Source of the DNA: Mycolicibacterium peregrinum
Lineage (GTDB): Bacteria; Actinomycetota; Actinomycetes; Mycobacteriales; Mycobacteriaceae
Direction of reading: 5' to 3'
Length of the DNA: 64,000 nt
NCBI RefSeq assembly: GCF_001665625.1
Contig: NZ_LZSY01000172.1
Span: 62,001-126,000 of the forward strand
Shown piece by piece: positions 1 to 8,049 of this stretch. The first letter of the stretch is position 1, and the number at the start of each line of letters is the position of its first letter. The position numbers and the translations under genes were made by a program. The notes beneath the pieces were generated by a model. It was given only the letters and a program-made list of their open reading frames with translations. It was not told where the DNA came from and did no database searches.

Positions 1-595
1 TGTCGGCGACCTTCGCCAGTTCCGGAACCACTTGGGAAGCAGTCGATCCGGTGCCGAGAACGGCTACCCTGGCGCCGTCGAGCGCCACGCTGTGATCCCA
101 TTCAGCGGTGTGCATGACGGTGCCGGTGAACGGCTCCTCGGCCACCAGATCCGGTTGCAGCGGCTGAGTGAACAGTCCGATGGCAGACACCACGATGTCG
201 AAGCTGTGCTGCCCTCCCGAGGCCGTGGTCAACAGCCAACTGTTGGTGTCGGCATTCCACCGCGCCGAGGTGACCTCGGTGTTCAGCTGCAGATGCGGAC
301 CCAACCGGTAGCGCTCGGCGCAGCGCTCGAAGTACTCGAGGATCTCCGGTTGCCCCGCCCACAGCCGGCTCCAGCCGGCATTGAGATCGAACGAATACGA
401 GTAGAGGTGCGACTTCACGTCGCAGGCCAGACCTGGGTACGTGTTGATCCGCCATGTTCCGCCGACCCCGTCCTCGCGGTCGAAGATCGTGAAATCGTCG
501 AAACCCGCCTTCTTCAGGAAGATTCCGAGCGCCAGCCCACCCGGACCGGCACCGATGATCCCGACTGACAGTCTTGAACCGGGCACCTGCGTCAT
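1..595 (-). CDS. Type I Baeyer-Villiger flavin monooxygenase (3' end outside window)
   Basis: Only the first 198 codons are inside the window. The N-terminus carries a Rossmann FAD motif (GAGPGG), a GGTW segment followed by YPGLACDV, and the Baeyer-Villiger fingerprint FxGxxxHxxxW, here FTGTVMHTAEWD, followed by a second NADPH Rossmann motif (LGTGSTAS). Enzymes with this fingerprint insert oxygen beside a ketone, giving an ester or lactone, using NADPH, FAD and O2. The ATG overlaps the stop of the upstream SDR gene by 4 bp (ATGA), so it is the last visible gene of a six-gene minus-strand operon starting near 5055. The substrate is unknown. The neighbouring dehydrogenases could supply the ketone and the lactonase at 5131 could open the product; that is inference. 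Confidence 0.9.
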   Translation of the reverse strand, partial: MTQVPGSRLSVGIIGAGPGGLALGIFLKKAGFDDFTIFDREDGVGGTWRINTYPGLACDVKSHLYSYSFDLNAGWSRLWAGQPEILEYFERCAERYRLGPHLQLNTEVTSARWNADTNSWLLTTASGGQHSFDIVVSAIGLFTQPLQPDLVAEEPFTGTVMHTAEWDHSVALDGARVAVLGTGSTASQVVPELAKVAD

Positions 596-1305
596 CCGAT
601 CTGCAGACATTGGCCGCCGTCGATGACGAGCTCCGAACCGGTAATGAACGCCGCCTGGTCGGACAATAGGAACGCCACCGCGTCGGCCATCTCGCTCGGC
701 TTGCCCAGCCGCCCCAACGTGGCCCGCTCCGCCAGCCGGGCCTGGGTGGACTCGTCGAGCATCGGCGTCTCGACGGGGCCGGGAAAGATCGAGTTGACCC
801 GGATCCCGTGACGGCCGAGTTCGGCGGCCGCCACCTGAGTGAGCCCGCGCAGTGCCCACTTCGACGAACCGTAGGCCGCGTGGTGCGGAAACGGGCGGAT
901 CGCGCCAGTGCTGCAGGTGTTCACCACCGCGGCGTTGTCCGCGCGCCGCAGCGGCTCGAGCGCTGCCTGCAGTCCCAGGAACGGCCCCAGGCAGTTCACT
1001 CGCCACAAGCCCTCGAAACCGCTCGGGGTTTCCTCGGCGATCGAGGCACTGTGCAGCACACCGGCGTTGTTCACCAGTGCGTTGAGCCCACCAAATCGGG
1101 CCACGGTGGCCGATACGGCAGCTTGCCAGTGCTCTGACGATGTCACGTCGAGCTCGACAGCCAACACATCGTCGCCGAACTCCGTTGTAGTAGGGGTGAG
1201 TTCGTCGATCAGATGATCCCCCGCGGTCACCCGGTAGCCGTCGGTCACCAGCCTGCGCACGATGGCCGCGCCCTGGCCCCGGGCAGCTCCGGTCACCAAG
1301 GCCAC
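592..1305 (-). CDS. Short-chain dehydrogenase/reductase (SDR)
   Basis: A 237-aa classical SDR. It has the cofactor motif TGAARGQG at the very N-terminus, the NNAG motif, a catalytic Ser in NTCSTG and the YxxxK pair in AAYGSSK. The C-terminal GSELVIDGG segment is typical of the family. It should oxidise or reduce a secondary alcohol/ketone with NAD(P). The GTG at 1305 lies only four residues before the cofactor motif and no ATG, GTG or TTG exists between it and the upstream gene's stop, so this start is favoured. Its stop overlaps the monooxygenase start by 4 bp, which suggests translational coupling and supply of a ketone to the Baeyer-Villiger enzyme. Confidence 0.9.
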   Translation of the reverse strand: MALVTGAARGQGAAIVRRLVTDGYRVTAGDHLIDELTPTTTEFGDDVLAVELDVTSSEHWQAAVSATVARFGGLNALVNNAGVLHSASIAEETPSGFEGLWRVNCLGPFLGLQAALEPLRRADNAAVVNTCSTGAIRPFPHHAAYGSSKWALRGLTQVAAAELGRHGIRVNSIFPGPVETPMLDESTQARLAERATLGRLGKPSEMADAVAFLLSDQAAFITGSELVIDGGQCLQIG

Positions 1306-1334
1306 CCGGGTGCGGCCAGGCTGTGGTCCTGCGT

Positions 1335-2147
1335 TCAGTTGTAGCCTCCTCGTTCGGTGCCGGTCGCGGCTTGCGCGGGGGCAGACGGACCGTCGGTATT
1401 TCCTGTTGCCTCGTTGAGGTGTTCGGTGGCACCCCGGCGCAGCGCCTGCGATTCCGAGGCCAGCGTGATCATCTGGAACCCCAAGTCGGCCATGGCCTTT
1501 CCGAGTTTTCCTGCGCCGGCATGGATCCCGGAGACCAGTCCGGCCGCATGGGCGGCAGTCCGGATCGCGACCATCGCCGCCCGCACCTCGGGATGCGTCC
1601 AGGCATCGGACAGTTGGTAACCCATCGAGATGGCCAGATCAGCCGGGCCGACGTAGATCCCGGTGAGACCGGGCACCGCGCAGATCTCGTCGGCAGCAGC
1701 CAGACCCCGCGCGGTCTCGATCATCGCGAACACACTCACCCGGGCTTCCAGCGCTGCGGTGTCGTGTCCCAGACCAGCACGCAACGGCCCGAAGCTGCGT
1801 ATCCCGGCGGGCGCATATCGCGTAGCCGCCACCGCCGAGGCGGCCTGCTCGGCCGATTCCACCATCGCGATGATCACCGCGTCAGCGCCGGCGTCGAGCA
1901 CCCGGCCGATCGGTGCGGGATCGGCCGAGGGCAGGCGCACGGCGGTGGCGATCGGCACGTGCTCCAGGCGCCGCAACAGCAGCGCCACGTCCGCATCGTC
2001 GAGATACCCATGCTGAACGTCGAATCCGACATAGTGGTATCCCGCCGCGGCGAATTCCTCGGGCCCGAGGATCGTCGGCCCGACCACCCATCCACCCCAG
2101 ACCTGGGAGTTGGATGCCAACGCGTCCTGCAGGCGACTGGGGTTCAT
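1335..2147 (-). CDS. HpcH/HpaI family aldolase
   Basis: A 270-aa class II aldolase of the HpcH/HpaI (2-oxo-4-hydroxyacid aldolase) family. Visible family hallmarks are the catalytic His in DVQHG, the Arg in AVRLP, a metal-binding Glu in MIETARG and the GIYVGPADLA segment with the metal-binding Asp. These enzymes split 4-hydroxy-2-oxoacids into pyruvate plus an aldehyde. The ATG at 2147 overlaps the stop of the alcohol dehydrogenase gene by 4 bp; reading further upstream gives low-complexity sequence without similarity. In the operon it could cleave a late pathway intermediate, with the aldehyde passed to the dehydrogenase at 17794. The exact substrate cannot be read from sequence. Confidence 0.9.
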   Translation of the reverse strand: MNPSRLQDALASNSQVWGGWVVGPTILGPEEFAAAGYHYVGFDVQHGYLDDADVALLLRRLEHVPIATAVRLPSADPAPIGRVLDAGADAVIIAMVESAEQAASAVAATRYAPAGIRSFGPLRAGLGHDTAALEARVSVFAMIETARGLAAADEICAVPGLTGIYVGPADLAISMGYQLSDAWTHPEVRAAMVAIRTAAHAAGLVSGIHAGAGKLGKAMADLGFQMITLASESQALRRGATEHLNEATGNTDGPSAPAQAATGTERGGYN

Positions 2148-3112
2148 CGGGTGATCGCAATCTTGACGCGCCCGGGCACCGGACGACAGGCCAGTTCGAA
2201 TGCCGCCTGCACATCGTCCGAGCCGAAAGTGTGGGTCACGTAGCTGGGCAAGAGATCGGGATGCTCCCTGGCAAACTCGTCGGCCCGGCGCAGCACGCGC
2301 TGACGGTCCAGTGTCACACCAGATTTCAGGGTGAGGTTGTTTCGCAACATCGTGCGCATGCTGATCGGATAGCTGTCGTCGTCGGGCACCCCGAAGTAGA
2401 ACACCGTGCCCCCGAACGCGGCGGCTTCCAACGCGTGGTTGAGCGTGGCGACCTGGTGCCCGACCGCCTCGATGACGACATCGGGCTTGTCCGCGTGTTC
2501 CAGATGTCGGACCCAACGGTCACTGGTGGCCCGGACCGCGTCGTCAACCCCGAACTGGGCGCTCACCGAAGAACGATCCACCGGATCCACCCCGGTAACC
2601 CGTGCGGCACCGAAAGCCTTTGCCGCATAGGAGAACAACAAGCCGATCGAGCCCTGTCCGATGACTGCGACGTGACGACCTTCCAGAACCGGCAGTTGTT
2701 CGACGGCGTAGAGGACACACGCCAGCGGCTGCAGGCCGACGGCCTGTTCCGGCGTCAGTGCTGGATCGTAGGAGACCAGCCCCGCTCCGTCGGCGATCAC
2801 GCGGCCCATCAGACCGTCGAAACCCGACGCCCACCCCACCACCCGCTCGCCCGGCCGGTGGTCCGGATGGCGGCTGGCCAGTACCTCGCCCACGATCTCG
2901 TGGATGGGGAAGCCGTTCATCTCCGCCGCGCAGCATCCGGTGTCCCCCGGCAGCTTGCCTTGGGTTCCACGGAATCCCGGGAGATCGCTGCCACAGATAC
3001 CGGCGGCCAGGAAGTCGAGTAGTACCTGGCCGTCGGCCAACGATTCCGGCGATGGTTCTGAAACCTCTTGCCGCTCGAACGTAAATGGAGCGACGAGTCG
3101 ATACGACCACAC
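2144..3112 (-). CDS. MDR-family (zinc-type) alcohol dehydrogenase
   Basis: A 322-aa medium-chain dehydrogenase/reductase. The N-terminal catalytic domain has the zinc-ligand Cys in AGICGSD and a degenerate GHE (IHE) motif. The usual structural-zinc loop with four cysteines is missing. The Rossmann domain starts at VIGQGSIG. It probably oxidises an alcohol with NAD(P). The ATG is 1 bp after the stop of the P450 gene and its own stop overlaps the aldolase start, so it sits tightly inside the operon. It could oxidise the alcohol formed by the adjacent P450; that coupling is inferred from position only. Confidence 0.88.
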   Translation of the reverse strand: MWSYRLVAPFTFERQEVSEPSPESLADGQVLLDFLAAGICGSDLPGFRGTQGKLPGDTGCCAAEMNGFPIHEIVGEVLASRHPDHRPGERVVGWASGFDGLMGRVIADGAGLVSYDPALTPEQAVGLQPLACVLYAVEQLPVLEGRHVAVIGQGSIGLLFSYAAKAFGAARVTGVDPVDRSSVSAQFGVDDAVRATSDRWVRHLEHADKPDVVIEAVGHQVATLNHALEAAAFGGTVFYFGVPDDDSYPISMRTMLRNNLTLKSGVTLDRQRVLRRADEFAREHPDLLPSYVTHTFGSDDVQAAFELACRPVPGRVKIAITR

Positions 3113-3113
3113 G

Positions 3114-4343
3114 TCACACCTCCACGGGAATGTTGTTCCAGCCCCACTGGAAACTCGACGGCGGCCGGGATGCCGAGGCCTCGTCGATGCGGTAATCAGG
3201 CACGCGCTTGAGGAATTCCTGGATCATGATGGTGATCTCCAGCCGGGCCACGTGTACGCCGAGGCAGAAATGCTGCCCGTGGCCGAACGACAACAGCCGT
3301 TCGATGGGCCGGTTCCACACGAAATCGTCCGGATTTTCGTACTCCCGTTCGTCTCGGGCGGCCGACGCCAGCAGTGTGATGACCCGTTGCCCGGGATTGA
3401 TGGTGGTGCCGTGAACGGTGTACGGCCGCCGCACCGTCCGGGCGAACCACTGCGCCGGGGCGCTGTGCCGGATGATCTCCTCGCGGGCGACCGGCACGTT
3501 GGCGTCCAGATCGGAACGTACCGCGGCCAACTGGTCGGGGTGCCGGAGCAATTGCCACAGCCCGGTCGCAGTGATCTTCGGAACCGTCTCGGTGCCGCCG
3601 ATGAACACGCCGAGCATCTGCACAGCGGCTTCCATGTCCCCGAACGCCGATCCATCCGGCAGCCGGAAGTCGATCAGGGCATCGGCGATCGGCACGCTGC
3701 CGTCGTGACCGGCTGCGCGCCGCCGCTCGATGATCGGGGTGAGGTAGGACAGGTAGCCGGGGCGGGCGTTGCCCACCTCCACCCCCTCCCCGGGTTGCGC
3801 GAGGCTGCCCGCGTTGACCGTGGCCAGCACCTCCGGCGCGAGATCGACTGGCAGTCCGACGAACTCGCACACCATCGCGGCGGCGACGATGCCACCGTAA
3901 TCCTGCGTGAGGTCGAAGGTGCCGCGTGGCAGCAACTCGTCCAGGCGCTCGTTGGCCAACGTCCGGATCCTCTCGACCAGCTTGGCCGCCGACCGCGGCC
4001 GAAACTGCGCCGAGGTGCACCGCCGCACATTCTCGTAGAGCGGGGAATCGAAGTTGGCGTGGAAGGGCATGGGATGAAGCGGCGGATCGGGCACCGGGCC
4101 GTCGTTGCGGTTCGCCAGCACGTTCGCGGCCGGCAGGGTCCCCTCCGAGGCGACGAAGGTCCCGTCGTTGAGTCCGAGCACGTTCCAGATGTCGTCGAAC
4201 CGGGACAGCGCGTAGGTGTCCCATTTGTCGATGTAGTACACCGGGTACTCGTCGCGCAGGATCCGGTAGTACGGCAGCGGGTTGGCCATCACGTCCGGAT
4301 CGAACGGATCGTAGGTGAAATCCTGCAGCACGGGCTGATTCAC
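3114..4343 (-). CDS. Cytochrome P450
   Basis: A 409-aa soluble bacterial P450. The heme-binding loop FGHGQHFCLG places the thiolate ligand at about Cys360. The I-helix oxygen-binding segment reads GGTET and the K-helix ExxR is EEIIR. There is no membrane anchor, so it needs a ferredoxin partner, for which the 63-aa ferredoxin at 10289 is the nearest candidate. It is second in the minus-strand operon, 7 bp after the NIPSNAP-like gene, and is followed after 1 bp by the alcohol dehydrogenase. I do not assign a CYP family. Hydroxylation of a hydrophobic substrate followed by dehydrogenation is the likely local chemistry. Confidence 0.93.
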   Translation of the reverse strand: MNQPVLQDFTYDPFDPDVMANPLPYYRILRDEYPVYYIDKWDTYALSRFDDIWNVLGLNDGTFVASEGTLPAANVLANRNDGPVPDPPLHPMPFHANFDSPLYENVRRCTSAQFRPRSAAKLVERIRTLANERLDELLPRGTFDLTQDYGGIVAAAMVCEFVGLPVDLAPEVLATVNAGSLAQPGEGVEVGNARPGYLSYLTPIIERRRAAGHDGSVPIADALIDFRLPDGSAFGDMEAAVQMLGVFIGGTETVPKITATGLWQLLRHPDQLAAVRSDLDANVPVAREEIIRHSAPAQWFARTVRRPYTVHGTTINPGQRVITLLASAARDEREYENPDDFVWNRPIERLLSFGHGQHFCLGVHVARLEITIMIQEFLKRVPDYRIDEASASRPPSSFQWGWNNIPVEV

Positions 4344-4350
4344 GGCAGTC

Positions 4351-5055
4351 CTACTTCAGCGGCGACGGCGGCAGGGCTGAAAGAATGGAATCTTCCCAGC
4401 CGTCGCGAAGCGCGGGCGCCACGCTCATCCAGGTGACGATCTCCGCGGGCGGATTGCCCTTCCACGACGGGTAGTGGTTCTCGAAGCAGTCCCAGTCGTC
4501 GTCGAGTGCCCAGTAGTGGATCACCTCGTTGAACCGGAAGGTGGTGATGAACGAACCCAGCCAACGCTTGCCCGTGCTTTCCGACCACGGCACATACAGC
4601 CGCTCGAGTTCCCGGATGTAGTCGTCCTGACGTCCGGGCTTGGTCTCCATGATCTCCTGGATCACCAGGCCCGCACCGAAGTTCGCCTCTCGCAACTGTG
4701 CGAGTGTCCGGTTGTACTTGCCGGCGTACATGATTCGGCCCTCACCACGGGCCCCGATCTCGGACAGGTAGGACGCCCACTGCAGCGCGGGCTTCTCGTG
4801 GCTGCCGCCGACCGCCTGCGCCTTGCCGATCCGGGCGTAGTCGGCGAATGCGTCGATCTCCCAGATGATCGTCACCTGCGGCCAGTGCCCGTTGTAGGGC
4901 GTGGTTTCCCAGATCGAGAACAGCCGGGCTCCGAGGTCCTCCATCATCGGCTGATAGACCTCACCGAAGATTTCTGTGAACCGATCGGTTCGACCGGACC
5001 CAAGGTCGATGGTCTCGTGCAAGTACAGCAGCGTGTGGCCGTAGAACTTCTTCAT
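4351..5055 (-). CDS. NIPSNAP-like protein of unknown function
   Basis: A 234-aa protein without signal peptide, metal motifs or Rossmann motif. It appears to contain two related halves, each with the pattern of a dimeric alpha/beta-barrel, such as the ITIIWEIDAFADY and YWALDDDWDCFENH segments. This resembles NIPSNAP-type proteins, but I cannot confirm the family by eye. It is rich in Trp and Tyr, as expected for a ligand-binding barrel. The ATG at 5055 is preferred because sequence upstream runs into the divergent promoter. It is the first gene of the six-gene catabolic operon. A role in binding or rearranging a hydrophobic intermediate is possible but unproven. Confidence 0.75.
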   Translation of the reverse strand: MKKFYGHTLLYLHETIDLGSGRTDRFTEIFGEVYQPMMEDLGARLFSIWETTPYNGHWPQVTIIWEIDAFADYARIGKAQAVGGSHEKPALQWASYLSEIGARGEGRIMYAGKYNRTLAQLREANFGAGLVIQEIMETKPGRQDDYIRELERLYVPWSESTGKRWLGSFITTFRFNEVIHYWALDDDWDCFENHYPSWKGNPPAEIVTWMSVAPALRDGWEDSILSALPPSPLK

Positions 5056-5093
5056 CACGACGCTCCGGTGGTTGACAGTGACACCCTGCGAGC

Positions 5094-5120
5094 GTGACAC
5101 TTGAGGCGTGTTTTGTAAAG
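5094..5120 (+). promoter_or_regulatory. Conserved dyad element, site a
   Basis: GTGACA at 5094-5099 and TTTGTAAAG at 5112-5120 are separated by exactly the spacing seen at four other places in this island. The element lies between the divergent NIPSNAP-like operon and the lactonase gene. The half-sites form a partial inverted repeat (KTKACA-N14-TGTAAA). Confidence 0.7.
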
Positions 5121-5130
5121 GTGCGGGAAC

Positions 5131-5991
5131 ATGACGGCGGGAACCGACCAAACCGGGACAACCGAACTGGCACAGGGTTTCTGTTTTGGTGAAGGCCCGC
5201 GCTGGTTCGAGGGTCTGCTCTGGTTTTCCGACATGTTGGGCGAGGCCGTGCACACGGTCACGCTGGCAGGCTCCATGACCACGCTGCCTGTCCCCGGACA
5301 TTCCCCGTCCGGGTTGGGTTTTCGGCCCGACGGCACCCTGCTGATCGTGTCGACCGAGCGCCGCCAGGTGCTGCGCTACGACGGCGACGCAGTCGAACTT
5401 CTGTCCGATCTGACCGACCTGGTCCCCGCCGCCCTCGGTGACATGGTGGTCGATGAGCACGGCCGGGCCTATGTCGGATCGCAGGCCCGTACGGATGGGG
5501 TGATCGTGCGCATCGACCCCGACGGCACCACGGCTGTCGTCGCCGAACATCTCGACTTCCCCAACGGCATGGTGATCACCCCGGACGGCGCCACCCTGAT
5601 CGTCGCGGAGTCCACCGCACGACGACTGAGCGCGTTCGCCATCGGCGCCGACGGCGGCCTCACCGATCGGCGGGTGTTCGCCGAGGGGCTCGACGGCCCT
5701 CCCGACGGTCTCGCGATCGACGTCGAGGGCGGGGTGTGGGCAGCATTGACGTTGGCCCACGAGTTCCAGCGCATCGCGCCCGGCGGATCGGCCATCACGC
5801 ATCGAATCGAAACCGACGGACGTACCGCGATCGCGTGCGCCCTCGGCGGTGTCGAGGGACGCACGCTGTTTCTGGTCACCACCACCGACGCCTATCCGGA
5901 GCGACTGATCGGCACCAAACTGTCACGGGTCGACGCGCTGATGGTCGAAACGCCCGCTCCGGGCGATCACGACTCACATCACCACCACTGA
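5131..5991 (+). CDS. SMP-30/gluconolactonase-type lactonase
   Basis: A 286-aa six-bladed beta-propeller hydrolase of the SMP-30/gluconolactonase/LRE family. The N-terminal GEGPRWF segment carries the metal-binding Glu. FPNGMVI (metal Asn) and GPPDGLAID (metal Asp) also match the family. The tail is His-rich (DHDSHHHH). Family members hydrolyse lactones using a divalent cation. It starts a two-gene plus-strand operon with the thioesterase 12 bp downstream. In the island it is the obvious enzyme to open a lactone made by the Baeyer-Villiger monooxygenase; the specificity is inferred. Element site a ends 10 nt before the ATG and no Shine-Dalgarno is evident, so translation is probably leaderless or nearly so. 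Confidence 0.88.
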   Translation: MTAGTDQTGTTELAQGFCFGEGPRWFEGLLWFSDMLGEAVHTVTLAGSMTTLPVPGHSPSGLGFRPDGTLLIVSTERRQVLRYDGDAVELLSDLTDLVPAALGDMVVDEHGRAYVGSQARTDGVIVRIDPDGTTAVVAEHLDFPNGMVITPDGATLIVAESTARRLSAFAIGADGGLTDRRVFAEGLDGPPDGLAIDVEGGVWAALTLAHEFQRIAPGGSAITHRIETDGRTAIACALGGVEGRTLFLVTTTDAYPERLIGTKLSRVDALMVETPAPGDHDSHHHH

Positions 5992-6003
5992 CGACAGGTA
6001 GAC

Positions 6004-6825
6004 ATGTCTGACTCTTACTACGAGCTGATCGACGAGAACGATCCGATCGGAGCGAAATTTCGCGCGACCGACATGGCGCGCGGCATCTGGTCGGCGGCGA
6101 TCCAGCACGGTGCCCCGGTATCGGCGTTGCTGGTGCGGGCGCTGGAAGGGTGTGAGCACCGTGCCGAAACCCGGTTGAGCCGGGTGGCGATCGATCTGAT
6201 GGGCGGCGTGCCCTCCGAGGGTGATCTGTGGGTACGTGCGCAGCTGGAGCGACCGGGCAAGCAGATCGAACTGGTCAGCGCCGAAATGCTGGCGACCGGG
6301 CCCGATGGTGATCCCCGGGTGGTGGCCCGGGCCAGCGGTTGGCGGATGTTGCGGCTGGACACCACCGCGGTCGCGCACACCGGGGTCGAGCCGCTACCAC
6401 CGCTCGAGCAGGCCCGCAGCCGCGACATGGCCAAGAACTGGGAGCCCAACTACGTGCACAGCGTGGACTGGCGCTGGCTGACGGTGCCGCAGGCACCCGG
6501 GCCCGGTGAGTCCTGGCTCAAGCCGACGGTCGACGTGGTCAAGGGTGAGCCGATGACGCCGTTGCAGCGGCTGTTCGCAGTGGCCGATGACGCCAACGGA
6601 ATCGGCTCCAAGATCGACATCCGAAAGTGGACGTTCCTCAACACCGATCTGGTCGTGCACATCCACCGAGTGCCGGACGGCGAGTGGATCGGCATCCGTG
6701 CCGACACCAACTATGGGCCCGACGGTATCGGCACCACGGTCGGGACGCTGTTCGACCAGAGCGGTGCGGTCGGCGCGATCCAACAGTCGGTGCTGGTGCG
6801 GCCGCGTCCGCCCAAGCGTTCCTAG
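6004..6825 (+). CDS. TesB-like acyl-CoA thioesterase (double hotdog)
   Basis: A 273-aa protein with the layout of the thioesterase-like superfamily found next to P450 and CoA genes in mycobacteria. An N-terminal hotdog begins around residue 25 and a second one follows, with NTDLVVHIHR and GEWIGIRADTNYGPDGIGT near the C-terminus, the usual signature of the second repeat. It likely hydrolyses an acyl-CoA to release free acid and CoA, or binds such thioesters. It follows the lactonase gene by 12 bp and is probably co-transcribed. Its 3' end meets a long inverted repeat shared with the convergent hydroxy-acid oxidase gene. Confidence 0.82.
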   Translation: MSDSYYELIDENDPIGAKFRATDMARGIWSAAIQHGAPVSALLVRALEGCEHRAETRLSRVAIDLMGGVPSEGDLWVRAQLERPGKQIELVSAEMLATGPDGDPRVVARASGWRMLRLDTTAVAHTGVEPLPPLEQARSRDMAKNWEPNYVHSVDWRWLTVPQAPGPGESWLKPTVDVVKGEPMTPLQRLFAVADDANGIGSKIDIRKWTFLNTDLVVHIHRVPDGEWIGIRADTNYGPDGIGTTVGTLFDQSGAVGAIQQSVLVRPRPPKRS

Positions 6826-6826
6826 C

Positions 6827-6886
6827 GCGAGCAGACACTCAAGTACCCGTCAATAGCGCTTTTTGGGTACCTACGCGTCTGCTCGC
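6827..6886. terminator. Nested inverted repeat between convergent genes (repeat copy 1)
   Basis: GCGAGCAGAC at 6827-6836 pairs perfectly with GTCTGCTCGC at 6877-6886, and an inner stem pairs GTACCC (6843-6848) with GGGTAC (6865-6870). A T run (CGCTTTTT) lies in the loop. It covers the stop codon of the minus-strand oxidase gene. A related element occurs at 49195-49242, so this looks like a dispersed palindrome used as a bidirectional terminator. Confidence 0.75.
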
Positions 6887-8049
6887 CGAAGAACGTCACG
6901 GGTCAGGTCGGCGACGCTCGCCACGCCCATCAGCGTCAGCGTCGACCGGATCTCGGCAGCCAGAATGTCGAGCACTGCGCCCACCCCCGCGCCACCGGCA
7001 ACGGCCAGTCCGTAGAGGTAGGGCCGGCCGATCAGTACGGCGTCGGCGCCGAGAGCCAGCGCCGTCACGATGTCGCTACCGGTTCGCACGCCGCTGTCCA
7101 GCAGCACGGTGGCGCGGCCGCCGACCGCGTCCGCGATGTCGGGCAACGCGTCGACCGACGCGATCGCGCCATTGAGTTGGCGCCCACCATGATTGGACAC
7201 CACCACCCCGGTGGCGCCCACGTCATCGATCGCGCGCACCGCATCGCCGGGTTCCAGCACGCCTTTGACGAGGAACGGCCCGTCCCAGCGCTCGCGGAGC
7301 GCGGCGACGTCACGCCAGCTGAGATCCGGCCGCATCCGGCGATTTTGGATGCTGACGGATTCCACCGCCCCTTTCGCTCCGGCGGTATGGGTGAGACTGC
7401 GCATCGTCATCCGCTGGTGTCGCAGCAGCCCGTACCACCAGTGCGGCCGGATCGCGGCGTCGGCGATCCGGCGCGGAGTGAGGATCGGCGGGTGCCCCAT
7501 GCCGGTGCGCCGCTCCCCCGTCCGGTTGCCCTGCACGGGAACGTCGACCGTCACCACCAGGGTGCGATACCCGGCGTCACGAGCCCGGCTGAGCATCGAA
7601 TCCGAGAACGGGCCGTCGCCCCAGGGATACAGCTGGAACCAGTGGTCGGCCGAGGTTCCCGCCGCGACTTCCTCGATGGAGTACGACGACGCCGTGGACA
7701 GCGTGAGACGGGTTCCGACACGTTCGGCGGCTTGCGCGGCGGCCAGTTCACCCGACCAGTGCGCGAGGCCGGTGAGTCCCGTGGGGGCCAGCACCACCGG
7801 CAGCTCGAGTCGCTGTCCGTCGATCGTCACTCCCAAGTCAGCGCCTGGGTGCCCGGCCAGAACCCGTTGGCGTAGAGACCAACTCGAAAAGGCGCTGCGA
7901 TTGGCACGCAACGTGCGCTCGTCTTCGGCCCCGCCGTCGAGGTAGGCCCACACCATTTTCGGCAGTACCCGGCGCGCCACGTCCCGATAGTCCTCGACCG
8001 TGACCAACGGGGTCGGTGTGCGCAACCGGTACTGAAAGGCCGGGCTCAT
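6871..8049 (-). CDS. FMN-dependent alpha-hydroxy-acid oxidase/dehydrogenase
   Basis: A 392-aa TIM-barrel flavoprotein of the glycolate oxidase/lactate dehydrogenase (LldD) family. It has the N-terminal YLDGGAEDE segment, the catalytic SNHGGRQLNG segment with the active-site His, and LLDSGVRTGSDIVTALALGADAVLIGRPY, which holds the FMN phosphate site. It oxidises a 2-hydroxyacid to a 2-oxoacid. The ATG at 8049 overlaps the stop of the upstream cyclase gene by 4 bp (ATGA), so the two are coupled. A paralogue that looks like lactate 2-monooxygenase is encoded at 37836-38996. The substrate in this island is unknown. Confidence 0.9.
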   Translation of the reverse strand: MSPAFQYRLRTPTPLVTVEDYRDVARRVLPKMVWAYLDGGAEDERTLRANRSAFSSWSLRQRVLAGHPGADLGVTIDGQRLELPVVLAPTGLTGLAHWSGELAAAQAAERVGTRLTLSTASSYSIEEVAAGTSADHWFQLYPWGDGPFSDSMLSRARDAGYRTLVVTVDVPVQGNRTGERRTGMGHPPILTPRRIADAAIRPHWWYGLLRHQRMTMRSLTHTAGAKGAVESVSIQNRRMRPDLSWRDVAALRERWDGPFLVKGVLEPGDAVRAIDDVGATGVVVSNHGGRQLNGAIASVDALPDIADAVGGRATVLLDSGVRTGSDIVTALALGADAVLIGRPYLYGLAVAGGAGVGAVLDILAAEIRSTLTLMGVASVADLTRDVLRRADA

